A stretch of 9,176 nt of DNA from Candidatus Omnitrophota bacterium (GTDB lineage Bacteria; Omnitrophota; Gorgyraeia; 2-02-FULL-51-18; JAGOUK01): NCBI GenBank assembly GCA_018061225.1, contig JAGOUK010000043.1, forward strand, positions 1 to 9,176, written 5' to 3'. Positions within the stretch are counted from its first letter, which is position 1, and the number at the start of each line of letters is the position of its first letter. This document shows, piece after piece, positions 1-8,102 of this stretch. Made by a program: the position numbers and the translations under genes. Under the pieces are notes generated by a model, which saw only the letters and a program-made list of their open reading frames with translations, had not been told where the DNA came from and made no database searches.

Positions 1-99
1 ACGTACAAGGCTCCCGGCCAGGTCGTCGACGCCACTTACAAGGCCCCAGGCCAAGTGGTCGATGCGACCGCCAAGACCTCAGGCGGCGTGATCGAATCG
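1..99 (+). repeat. Tandem 33-nt / 11-residue coding repeat, three units
   Basis: Units lie at 1-33, 34-66 and 67-99. The first two encode identical peptides but differ at seven third-codon positions (acg/act, gct/gcc, ccc/cca, cag/caa, gtc/gtg, gac/gat, gcc/gcg). The third keeps T, K, G and V at matching positions, with mostly conservative changes elsewhere. More units may lie upstream of the window. Confidence 0.8.
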
Positions 100-138
100 A
101 TTAAGGACTTCTTCGCCAAGCTCTGGCCGAAGAACTAA
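1..138 (+). CDS. C-terminal end of an unrecognised repeat-containing protein (5' partial)
   Basis: The window opens inside a reading frame (frame 1) that runs 45 codons to a TAA at 136-138; its start lies upstream of the window. The visible protein begins with two perfect copies of the 11-residue unit TYKAPGQVVDA (nt 1-33 and 34-66). A degenerate third copy, TAKTSGGVIES, follows at 67-99. The tail, IKDFFAKLWPKN, is basic and looks like a short amphipathic helix. A strong terminator follows 43 nt after the stop, so this is the last gene of its transcript. I do not recognise the family and cannot assign a function. Repeats rich in P, G, K and V of this kind occur in envelope-associated or linker regions, but that is only a guess. 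Confidence 0.75.
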   Translation, partial: TYKAPGQVVDATYKAPGQVVDATAKTSGGVIESIKDFFAKLWPKN

Positions 139-181
139 GAATACAGGCCTTCCGGAACCGCCTCTTGGGGCGGGCCGGCAT

Positions 182-224
182 CCCGCCAAGCAAACCCACA
201 GGGCTGTTTGGCGGGTTTTCTTTT
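182..224 (+). terminator. Rho-independent terminator of the upstream gene
   Basis: Arm CCCGCCAA (182-189) pairs perfectly with TTGGCGGG (208-215). The helix continues inward through G-T, C-G and A-T pairs, then a small internal loop and CCC/GGG closing an ACA loop. It is followed by TTTTCTTTT (216-224). It ends only 15 nt before the lhgO start codon, so it lies in the lhgO leader if any transcript reads through. Upstream segments 158-162 and 169-174 can form competing pairs with it (see findings). Confidence 0.85.
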
Positions 225-239
225 AGCCGGAAAGGTTGA

Positions 240-1439
240 ATGAATTACGACTATGTTGTCATAGGAGGAGGGGTGGTTGGCCTCTCGATCGCGCGGGAAC
301 TTAAGCGATCACAGACGAGCGCCCGCGTTGTCATCCTCGAGAAGGAAAAGAGCTTCGGGGAACATGCCAGTACGCGGAATAGCGGCGTGCTACATGCCGG
401 GTTTTATTACACCGCGGACAGCCTCAAAGCCCGCTTCACCCGCGCCGGAAACGAGGCGTTGACCGCCTACTGCCGAGAACGAAACATTCCCGTCAACGCG
501 TGCGGCAAGCTTGTGGTCGCCCGCGGCCCGGAAGATCTCCCGGCGATGGACGAGTTGCTTTTGCGGGGTCGTGCCAACGGTGTCCTGTTGGAATCCGTGA
601 CGGCGGCGCAGGCCGAGGAGCTGGAACCGAGGGTTAAAACATTCGAGAGGGCTTTGTTTTCGCCGACGACGAGCTCGGTGGATCCGAATCGCGTGTTGGC
701 GGCCATGACGGATGACGCGAGACGTGAGGGGATTGAGTTGAGGGCGGAGGAGGCCTACCAGGGCCTGGCCCGTGATGGTCGGGTGCGGACCTCGCGCGGG
801 GTCTTGTCGGCAGGCTATGTCGTCAATTGCGCGGGGTTGTATGCAGACCGGGTGGCGCGTGACTTTGGGTTTAGTCAAAACTACCGCATCCTGCCGTTCA
901 AGGGCTTGTATCTGTACTCCAATGAACCGGCCGGTGCCTTCCGCCGCCATATTTATCCGGTGCCTGATCTGCGGAATCCATTTTTGGGCGTTCACTTTAC
1001 CCTCACGGCGGAAGGCCGTGTCAAGATCGGGCCGACGGCCATACCGGCGTTTTGGCGCGAGCAGTATAACTGGACAGGCCGTTTTAAGGCCGGAGAGTTT
1101 GGAGAAACGTTGTTCCGCCACGCGGGGCTTTTGGCCGGTTCGAGCTTTGACTTTAGGGGCTTGGCGCTTCGCGAGATCGTCAAGTACTCACGTAAGGTGA
1201 TGTCCCGCCTCGCGTCCGAACTTGCCGAGGGAGTGGACCCCGCCGACTACCGCCGCTGGGGACGCCCGGGGATACGGGCGCAGCTCTTTAGACTCAGCGA
1301 CCGCAAGCTTGAGATGGACTTTGTGATCGAGGGAGACAAGCGGTCGTTGCATGTGCTGAACGCTGTTTCGCCCGGCTTTACCTGCTCCATTCCGTTCGCC
1401 GAGCATGTGGTCGGAGAGATCCATAGGCGGCTGTGCTAG
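240..1439 (+). CDS. lhgO: FAD-dependent L-2-hydroxyglutarate oxidase/dehydrogenase (LhgO type)
   Basis: A 399-residue DAO-family flavoenzyme, expected to oxidise L-2-hydroxyglutarate to 2-oxoglutarate, either in lysine/glutarate catabolism or as metabolite repair of a malate dehydrogenase side product. Visible features are the N-terminal FAD-binding motif GGGVVG (residues 9-14), the ribose-binding acid E34 closing the second strand, and the segment HASTRNSGVLHAGFYY (42-57), which is characteristic of this family. The C-terminal blocks GRPGIRAQL (341-349) and LHVLNAVSPGFT (370-381) also fit. The length matches the family, and the protein looks soluble with no signal peptide. The start ATG has only a weak Shine-Dalgarno sequence (AAAGG, 231-235). 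It sits 15 nt after a terminator and no clear promoter is visible, so its transcription is puzzling. No glutarate or lysine catabolic genes accompany it, which favours the repair role (inference). Another DAO-family 2-hydroxyacid oxidase is possible. Confidence 0.85.
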   Translation: MNYDYVVIGGGVVGLSIARELKRSQTSARVVILEKEKSFGEHASTRNSGVLHAGFYYTADSLKARFTRAGNEALTAYCRERNIPVNACGKLVVARGPEDLPAMDELLLRGRANGVLLESVTAAQAEELEPRVKTFERALFSPTTSSVDPNRVLAAMTDDARREGIELRAEEAYQGLARDGRVRTSRGVLSAGYVVNCAGLYADRVARDFGFSQNYRILPFKGLYLYSNEPAGAFRRHIYPVPDLRNPFLGVHFTLTAEGRVKIGPTAIPAFWREQYNWTGRFKAGEFGETLFRHAGLLAGSSFDFRGLALREIVKYSRKVMSRLASELAEGVDPADYRRWGRPGIRAQLFRLSDRKLEMDFVIEGDKRSLHVLNAVSPGFTCSIPFAEHVVGEIHRRLC

Positions 1440-1452
1440 AATTCGTTGCAAG

Positions 1453-2199
1453 ATGACACAATTTTATTTGCCCACTCCAACATGGCCGGCTCCGGGTCTA
1501 ACCGTCCGGCTTGACGGTGATGAAGCCAAGCATGCGCGGGACGCCTATCGGCTGACGGCCGGGGATGAGATTCGGATTTTTGACGGTAAGGGCAAGGCAT
1601 CGGTCGGGACTATTTCTGAAGCCGCTAAATCCGGACTGGAGATTCGCATCGATCGAGCGCTTGATCCCGACCCCGTGTTTCCGGTGCAGCTGGACCTGGG
1701 ACAGGCTCTGATGCCCAATCAAACCATGGATGATGTGATGCGGCAGGCGACGGAGCTGGGCGTGTCCCGTGTCTGGCCCATTGCCTGCGAACGGAGCATT
1801 GTGAAGCTGGACGCCGCCAAACGCCTCGCCAAGCTTGAGCACTGGCGAAAAACGTCTCTGGCGGCCTGCAAGCAATGCGATCGCAACACGCTGCCGGAGA
1901 TCATGCCGGTGATCGGCGCGGATGATCTGGTTGGGCGGTTCAATGAGTTTGGAGCGGTGCTGACCGCCTGCCCTCAAAAGCCGGAAGGGGAGCTTGGTCT
2001 TTGGATATCCGACAAACCCCTCGATCCGGCCCGCATTTTGCTGCTGATTGGTCCTGAGGGCGACTTCAGCCCCGATGAGATCGCCCGCTTTAGCGCAAAC
2101 GGCAGCCGAATTGTCTCACTAGGACCTCTTATCCTCAAAAGCGACACCGCCGCAGCCTCCGCCATCTCTGTCCTTCAGTACCTGATTCGCTCGATTTAG
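1453..2199 (+). CDS. rsmE: 16S rRNA (uracil1498-N3)-methyltransferase RsmE
   Basis: A 248-residue SPOUT-fold, SAM-dependent methyltransferase that modifies U1498 of 16S rRNA in the small subunit. The start at 1453 is chosen because MTQFYLP matches the usual RsmE opening; the frame is open back to an ATG at 1405, but that adds 16 unrelated residues inside lhgO. Landmarks are a PUA-like N-terminal part with HARDAYRL (27-34), QATELGVSRVWPI (98-110) with ERS (113-115), and the knot motifs GPEGDFSPDE (200-209) and LGPLILKSDTAA (223-234). The last two differ from the usual GPEGG and LRTETA, so the cofactor loop is divergent but recognisable. There is no clear Shine-Dalgarno sequence. The start is 13 nt after the lhgO stop, so translation is probably coupled. 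Length fits the family. Confidence 0.93.
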   Translation: MTQFYLPTPTWPAPGLTVRLDGDEAKHARDAYRLTAGDEIRIFDGKGKASVGTISEAAKSGLEIRIDRALDPDPVFPVQLDLGQALMPNQTMDDVMRQATELGVSRVWPIACERSIVKLDAAKRLAKLEHWRKTSLAACKQCDRNTLPEIMPVIGADDLVGRFNEFGAVLTACPQKPEGELGLWISDKPLDPARILLLIGPEGDFSPDEIARFSANGSRIVSLGPLILKSDTAAASAISVLQYLIRSI

Positions 2200-2227
2200 A
2201 GCGCTTCACCCGACTCATTTTTGATTT

Positions 2228-2256
2228 TTGTCAATAGCCCGCAAAGGGACTATTCT
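2228..2256 (+). promoter_or_regulatory. Candidate sigma70 promoter P1 upstream of cvpA
   Basis: TTGTCA (2228-2233) and TATTCT (2251-2256) are separated by 17 nt. The -35 box matches the consensus at five of six positions and the -10 at four of six. A transcript would begin near 2263, immediately before the hairpin at 2264-2288. It is less convincing than the promoter at 2329-2357. Confidence 0.4.
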
Positions 2257-2263
2257 CTCTCGT

Positions 2264-2288
2264 AAAACCGCTTCCGGAGCGGTGTTTT
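2264..2288 (+). terminator. Small hairpin, possible terminator after rsmE or 5' leader element
   Basis: ACCGCT (2267-2272) pairs with AGCGGT (2278-2283) around the loop TCCGG. An AAAA run (2264-2267) precedes it and GTTTT (2284-2288) follows. The T tract is short. It may end the lhgO-rsmE transcript, but it also lies at the predicted 5' end of a transcript from 2228-2256. Confidence 0.45.
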
Positions 2289-2328
2289 GTCAAGCCCCCA
2301 TGGCATAAAGTTTTTTGTGTACTAACCC

Positions 2329-2357
2329 TTGAAGTCCCGGGGGGCGTCATGTATACT
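2329..2357 (+). promoter_or_regulatory. Main sigma70-type promoter of the cvpA-dnaG-rpoD operon
   Basis: TTGAAG (2329-2334) and TATACT (2352-2357) are separated by exactly 17 nt. A T6 run (2311-2316) upstream resembles an UP element. The transcript start is expected near 2364, giving an AT-rich leader of about 60 nt before the cvpA ATG. The promoter is placed to drive cvpA, dnaG and rpoD together, so the primary sigma factor would be transcribed from a primary-sigma promoter (inference). Confidence 0.7.
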
Positions 2358-2425
2358 TCGGTATCTCTAATTACATATCATCCGCGGTTTGATCAATTTT
2401 TTCTAACTAGGACAGATAAAACTTC

Positions 2426-2968
2426 ATGGACCAGGTCATTCAAAAAGTGAGCGACTTTTTACAGACGCTCAGCTGGGTCGATTATGTTATCGCCGCCGGC
2501 ATCGCGCGCGGCATCTTTGTCGGTTACAAGTCCGGCGGATTCGTTGAGCTCGTTCGGTACCTGAATCTGGGGCTGACCCTGGCGCTTCTCATTGCTTTTA
2601 CGCCGACGTTGGCGGCCTATGTGCAAACCAACACGCTGCTCAGCGAGGATCTTTCTCAAAAAGTCGTGATCGTTCTGGTCGGGCTGATTGCCTATATGCT
2701 GTTTCGCACCATCTTTAGCCTGATCCTCAAGTTTGCGTCGATGGACAACAACTGGGTGATGAAAGTCATCGGCGTGCTGCTCGGCGCCTTCCGTTGGGCC
2801 ATCCTCCTCAGCTTCGCGCTCTACGCGGTCAACTCCCTGCAGTTGGTCGTGGTCGGTAAGGATGTTCTCGAGAAGTCCCGCTGGGGTTCGGCCATCGGAC
2901 CCATTGCTCCGAATGTGGTTGAGTTCGCGTCGGGCATCGTCCCGCGAGCGACACTGAACCTGAAGTAA
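2426..2968 (+). CDS. cvpA: CvpA family inner-membrane protein
   Basis: A 180-residue integral membrane protein of the CvpA (colicin V production) family. Members are usually 160-180 residues with four membrane helices; the biochemical role is unsettled, with links to envelope homeostasis in several bacteria. The opening WVDYVIAAGI (17-26) followed by the basic/glycine turn GYKSGGFVEL (33-42) is the family hallmark. Hydrophobic segments at about 17-34, 41-66, 79-102 and 111-137 give four predicted helices, and VMKVIGVLLGAFRW (111-124) is also family-typical. The C-terminal 40 residues are polar. The nearest Shine-Dalgarno-like AGGA (2409-2412) is 13 nt from the ATG, longer than usual. It is the first gene of the operon and lies 14 nt before dnaG, which has its own strong ribosome site. 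Confidence 0.85.
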   Translation: MDQVIQKVSDFLQTLSWVDYVIAAGIARGIFVGYKSGGFVELVRYLNLGLTLALLIAFTPTLAAYVQTNTLLSEDLSQKVVIVLVGLIAYMLFRTIFSLILKFASMDNNWVMKVIGVLLGAFRWAILLSFALYAVNSLQLVVVGKDVLEKSRWGSAIGPIAPNVVEFASGIVPRATLNLK

Positions 2969-2982
2969 CCCGGAGGGCTTCT

Positions 2983-4750
2983 ATGATCCCTCAAAATATT
3001 CTGGATCAGATCCAGGATCGCAGCGACATCGTCGAAGTGATTCAGCGGGCCGTGCCGCTCAAACGCGCGGGACGGGGTTTTTCGGCCCCTTGCCCGTTTC
3101 ACTCCGAAAAGACGCCGTCGTTCACGGTGAGTCCGGACAAACAGATATTTCACTGCTTCGGCTGCGGCGCGGGCGGCAATGTCTTCACCTTCGTGATGAA
3201 GTACGACAAGCTGACCTTCCCCGAAGCGGTTCGCCAACTCGCGCAGAGCGCGGGAGTGCTGCTGCCGGAAGATGAGGAGTTCCGCAAGAAGGAAGACTCC
3301 CGGCAGCCTTTGTACGCGGCGGTTCAGTCGGCGACGGAATTTTTTAGAAGCGAATTGACCAAAACGGCGGCCGACGCGCCGGTCCGCAAATACATCGCAA
3401 AGCGGCGGTTGACGGATGAGGCTCTTTCTAAGTTTAAGATCGGCTACTCGCCCGAAGCGTGGGACTCGCTGCTGAAGACGCTAGCCCGGGATCACGGCGT
3501 CGAGACTTTGACGCGCGCGGGACTTTTGCTCGAGCGCGAGAACAAGTCCGGGCATTACGACCGGTTCCGCAACCGGATGATGTTTCCGATCACGGACCTC
3601 AGGGGCCGGGTGATCGGGTTCGGGGCGCGGGTGCTGGACGATTCTCTGCCCAAGTACGTGAACTCTCCGGAATCGGAGATTTATCACAAGGGAAGAGTGC
3701 TTTACGGTTTTTATGAAGGCCTGGACGCGATTCGGCGCGAAAACCGCGTGCTCCTGGTCGAAGGTTACATGGATGTCATTGGATGTCACGCGGCCGGAGT
3801 AGAGATCGCGGCGGCGGCTTCGGGCACCTCGCTCACGACAGATCAGATACGAGCGCTGAAGCGCTTCACGTCCAATGTGACGGTTTTGTTTGACGCCGAT
3901 AAGGCGGGTGAAGCGGCGACCTTAAGAGGACTGGACCTCCTGGTCGAAGAAAATTGCACGGTCAATGTCGCGACGCTGACCGACGGACACGACCCAGATT
4001 CTTTTGTCAGAGAGTTTGGCGCCGAAAAGTTTAGAGAATCGGTGGATGCGGCCGTACCGCTCTTTGATTACAAGTATCAGCTCCTGGCCCGGAGGCATGA
4101 TGCCAGACAGGTTGAGGGCAAGGTGAGGATCGCCGCGGAGATGCTCTCGACCATCCGCCGCATCCCGAACGAGATCACCAAGCACGGCTATCTTTCGGAA
4201 TTGTCTCGTCGGCTGGGGATTTCGGAAGACGCGCTGAAGGTGGAGCTGGCGAAGGCATCGACGTCGCCGAGGCCGGTCGAGCTGTCGCAGCCGGATCAGA
4301 AGGCCGCCGCGGCCGCGAAGGCGAGAGGCCCGGTGCGGACGCTCGAAAAGCAGCTCCTGGGATTCTTGATGCACTCGGCCAAGTACTGGCAGACGGGAGT
4401 GGATCGGCTGACGCTGGAAGACTTCGCGCATAATGACGCGCGTGTGTTGGCCAAAATGATCTTTGAAGCGTCGGACTGGCAGGAGATCGAAGAAAAAAGA
4501 ATTTTGAACACGGTTCAGGATCAAGAAACCGTGAAGCTCCTGGTGAGCCAGGCGGCGCACGAAGTCGAGATCCTGGACGACACCGACCGCGCCTTTGCCC
4601 AGTGCCTGCAGTCACTGGAAGGCGAGAAAAAGGAACAGATGCTGCAGCGGCTGCGCCGCGAAATGGCTGAAGCCGAAAAAGCCCGCGATACGGAACGGCT
4701 CAAAGTTTTGCAAATTGAGTATGTAAGACACACAAGAAAAGGGAGACCCA

Positions 4751-4779
<29 letters not shown>
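2983..4779 (+). CDS. dnaG: DNA primase DnaG
   Basis: A 598-residue bacterial primase, which synthesises RNA primers at the replication fork in association with the DnaB helicase. The N-terminal zinc-binding domain is visible, with C37, H40, C58 and C61 in the CPFHSEKTPSF...FHCFGCGAGG region. The central polymerase core carries RFRNRMMFPI (194-203), and the TOPRIM site has VEGYMDV (catalytic E260) and FDADKAG (metal ligands D304 and D306). Residues from about 440 to the end form the variable helicase-interaction domain, rich in charged helices. The length is normal. The start has an excellent GGAGG (2972-2976) six nt upstream. The last nine codons and stop overlap the 5' end of rpoD in another frame. 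The motifs make the identification secure. Confidence 0.98.
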
Positions 4780-6649
<1,870 letters not shown>

Positions 6650-6666
6650 AGCGTAGCCGATTCGTA

Positions 6667-6709
6667 GGCGGGGCTCGACCGGTTCGTCCGGACGGGCCCC
6701 GCCTTTTTT
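6667..6709 (+). terminator. Strong rho-independent terminator of the rpoD operon
   Basis: GGCGGGGC (6667-6674) pairs with GCCCCGCC (6696-6703). The helix extends by T-G, C-G and G-C pairs, one A-A mismatch (6678/6692) and CCGG/CCGG (6679-6682/6688-6691) around the loop TTCGT. TTTTTT (6704-6709) follows directly. It separates the rpoD operon from the tRNA transcript. Confidence 0.95.
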
Positions 6710-6716
6710 GTCTAGA

Positions 6717-6735
6717 GACACTCCCGAAGCGTGTC
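6717..6735 (+). repeat. Inverted repeat GACAC-N9-GTGTC over the -35 zone of the tRNA promoter
   Basis: GACAC (6717-6721) and GTGTC (6731-6735) form a perfect 5-bp dyad with a 9-nt spacer. It covers the place where a -35 hexamer would lie for the -10 at 6745-6750, where no recognisable -35 is present. It could be a regulator-binding site; a five-base arm can also occur by chance. Confidence 0.35.
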
Positions 6736-6741
6736 AATCTA

Positions 6742-6750
6742 TGCTAGAAT
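6742..6750 (+). promoter_or_regulatory. Extended -10 promoter for the tRNA-Ile2/tRNA-Val transcript
   Basis: TGCTAGAAT has the TGn extension followed by TAGAAT (6745-6750), five of six matches to TATAAT. No good -35 is seen 16-18 nt upstream, as is common for extended -10 promoters. The expected start near 6757 leaves a leader of about 11 nt before the first tRNA. The promoter lies just after the rpoD terminator, so it probably serves both tRNAs and the two genes behind them. Confidence 0.6.
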
Positions 6751-6767
6751 CTCAATCCGAGTTTATA

Positions 6768-6841
6768 GGGCCCATAGCTCAGTTGGTTAGAGCAGGTGAC
6801 TCATAATCACTTGGTCCCTGGTTCAAGTCCAGGTGGGCCCA
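6768..6841 (+). tRNA. tRNA-Ile2 (anticodon CAT, expected to be lysidine-modified)
   Basis: A complete 74-nt cloverleaf: acceptor GGGCCCA/TGGGCCC, D arm GCTC...GAGC, anticodon arm GGTGA-CTCATAA-TCACT with CAT at 6802-6804, T arm CCTGG-TTCAAGT-CCAGG, and discriminator A6841. The anticodon stem and the following TTGGTC closely resemble, from memory, the E. coli Ile2 tRNA (GGCGA-CTCATAA-TCGCT-TGGTC) rather than elongator Met. I therefore call it the AUA-reading isoleucine tRNA, whose C34 is converted to lysidine by TilS. Methionine remains the alternative. The 3' CCA is not encoded (the sequence after A73 is CGG). Confidence 0.9.
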
Positions 6842-6857
6842 CGGATCATGAACATTC

Positions 6858-6931
6858 GGGCAATTAGCTCAGTTGGTTAGAGCACATCGTTCACATCGAT
6901 GGGGTCAGAGGTTCGAGTCCTCTATTGCCCA
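6858..6931 (+). tRNA. tRNA-Val (anticodon CAC)
   Basis: A complete 74-nt cloverleaf: acceptor GGGCAAT/ATTGCCC, D arm GCTC...GAGC, anticodon stem CATCG/CGATG with loop TTCACAT and anticodon CAC at 6892-6894 (reads GTG), T arm AGAGG-TTCGAGT-CCTCT, and discriminator A6931. CCA is not encoded (GAT follows). It lies 16 nt after tRNA-Ile2, so the two are surely cotranscribed. It also ends 16 nt before the start codon of the next protein gene. Confidence 0.96.
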
Positions 6932-6947
6932 GATTTAGGATAAATAA

Positions 6948-7661
6948 ATGGCGCACACACTGACGGATCAGATCAAGGTACTCGTCGACCTCCAAAAGAT
7001 CGACGCGAAGATTTACGAGATCCGCAGGTCGTTGGACGCTTTTCCGGCGCGCAAGAAGACGATCGAGACGCAGTTGGCCGCCGCCAAGGCGCGCTTTGCC
7101 GCCGCTGAAGAAAACACCAAGAAGCTGCAGGTTCGTCAGAAAGAGCTCGAGAATGACGCGCTCGCCAAGGAGAATCAGGCCAAGAAGTATCTCCAGCAGC
7201 AATCCGCGGTGAAGACGAATCAGGAATACTCCGCGCTCACCAAAGAAATCCAAAACGCCAACGCCGACCGATCCATCATCGAGGACCAAATCCTCAAGCT
7301 CATGGAAGAAGTCGAGGCTCAGAAGAAGTCCATCGCGGACGAAAAAGGCATCCTTGCCGAGTCCGAGACAAAGGTTAAGCAGGAGCTCGAAACCATCACC
7401 CGCGAAACGGCTTCTATCAACGCCCAGATCGAAGCGCTCAACGCCGAGCGCAAGCAGTATTTGCCTGGTGTGGACGCGGAAGTTCTCGCGCAGTACGGCC
7501 GTATCCTGGCCAAACGTGACGGCGTCGCACTGGCCGTCCTTCAGGGCGAATCCTGCGGCGGCTGCGGCCTATCCTTTCCGCCCCAGACCGTGAATGAGAT
7601 CAAGATGAAAGAGTCGATGATCTTCTGCGAGTCCTGCAGCCGCATCATCTATGAAGCATAA
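6948..7661 (+). CDS. Coiled-coil protein with C-terminal C4 zinc ribbon (DUF164 / zf-RING_7 family)
   Basis: A 237-residue soluble protein made mostly of a long charged helix, very probably an antiparallel coiled coil (about residues 20-185, rich in A, E, K and Q). It ends in a C4 zinc ribbon with CGGC (203-206) and CESC (227-230). This is the widespread DUF164 family, which includes the Helicobacter HP0958/FlgZ and Chlamydia CT398 proteins. Reported roles involve RNA or partner-protein binding, but no general function is agreed. AGGA (6937-6940) lies seven nt before the ATG and only five nt after tRNA-Val, so the gene has no room for its own promoter and must ride on the tRNA transcript. Its stop overlaps the rnhA start by 11 nt. 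The same pair of families is adjacent in actinobacteria (Rv2229c-Rv2228c), suggesting a functional link. Confidence 0.9.
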   Translation: MAHTLTDQIKVLVDLQKIDAKIYEIRRSLDAFPARKKTIETQLAAAKARFAAAEENTKKLQVRQKELENDALAKENQAKKYLQQQSAVKTNQEYSALTKEIQNANADRSIIEDQILKLMEEVEAQKKSIADEKGILAESETKVKQELETITRETASINAQIEALNAERKQYLPGVDAEVLAQYGRILAKRDGVALAVLQGESCGGCGLSFPPQTVNEIKMKESMIFCESCSRIIYEA

Positions 7662-8058
7662 CGAGGTTCATATTTTTGTCGACGGGGCATCCCGCGGCAA
7701 TCCCGGACCGGCTTCCATCGGCGCCCTGATCCTCGACAAAGAGGGCGAAACTCTCAAAACCCTTTCCGAACGCATCGGCATCGCCACCAACAATATTGCC
7801 GAATACTTCGCCTTGATCTACGCGCTTCAGGAGGCTGTTGCGATGGGCGCCTCCATCGTCCATGTTAAGACCGACAGTCAGCTTATGGCGCGGCAGTTCA
7901 CGGGTGAATATGAGACGCGGGAGCCCCACGTCAAGCTGATGCACCGCATTGTGAAGCGTTTGGCGGGGTATTTTGAGCGCTGCACGGTGACGCATATTCC
8001 TAGGGAAGAAAACCGAGAGGCCGATCGTCTGGCGGCAAGAGCCGTTGAGGGTGAGTAG
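7651..8058 (+). CDS. rnhA: Ribonuclease HI
   Basis: A 135-residue RNase H fold enzyme that cleaves the RNA strand of RNA/DNA hybrids, acting on R-loops, Okazaki primers and misincorporated ribonucleotides. The DEDD active site is complete: D11 in FVDGASRGNPGPA, E51 in NNIAEYFAL, D75 in KTDSQL, and D125 in REENREADRLA. It is shorter than the 155-residue E. coli enzyme because the basic handle after D75 is missing. This compact form resembles the RNase H domain of actinobacterial Rv2228c and archaeal type 1 enzymes. The ATG overlaps the end of the zinc-ribbon gene by 11 nt with no clear Shine-Dalgarno sequence, so translation is probably coupled. No intrinsic terminator follows; the comFB promoter begins 45 nt after the stop. 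Confidence 0.94.
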   Translation: MKHNEVHIFVDGASRGNPGPASIGALILDKEGETLKTLSERIGIATNNIAEYFALIYALQEAVAMGASIVHVKTDSQLMARQFTGEYETREPHVKLMHRIVKRLAGYFERCTVTHIPREENREADRLAARAVEGE

Positions 8059-8102
8059 CAGAAATATTGTATTTTTGTTAAAAAGTGCTAAACCCTGTCA
8101 CC

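Noticed and set aside
1..66. Direct repeats at the left edge as a CRISPR or mobile-element remnant
   Set aside because: The units abut without spacers, differ only at synonymous sites and are in frame in an open reading frame, so they are coding repeats.
390..1121. 243-codon open frame on the - strand inside lhgO
   Set aside because: It is the shadow of a gene with strong family motifs, and the translation shows no coherent fold or motif.
1405..1452. Upstream ATG that would extend rsmE by 16 residues into lhgO
   Set aside because: The extra residues do not resemble any RsmE N-terminus, whereas MTQFYLP at 1453 does.
2188..2203. CGCTC/GAGCG hairpin over the rsmE stop codon as a terminator
   Set aside because: It is only five base pairs with no T tract directly after it. 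The hairpin at 2264-2288 is a better candidate.
6768..6841. CAT tRNA as elongator or initiator methionine
   Set aside because: The anticodon stem GGTGA/TCACT and TTGGTC variable region match the Ile2 pattern. Initiator features such as an unpaired 1-72 position and three G-C pairs next to the anticodon loop are absent.
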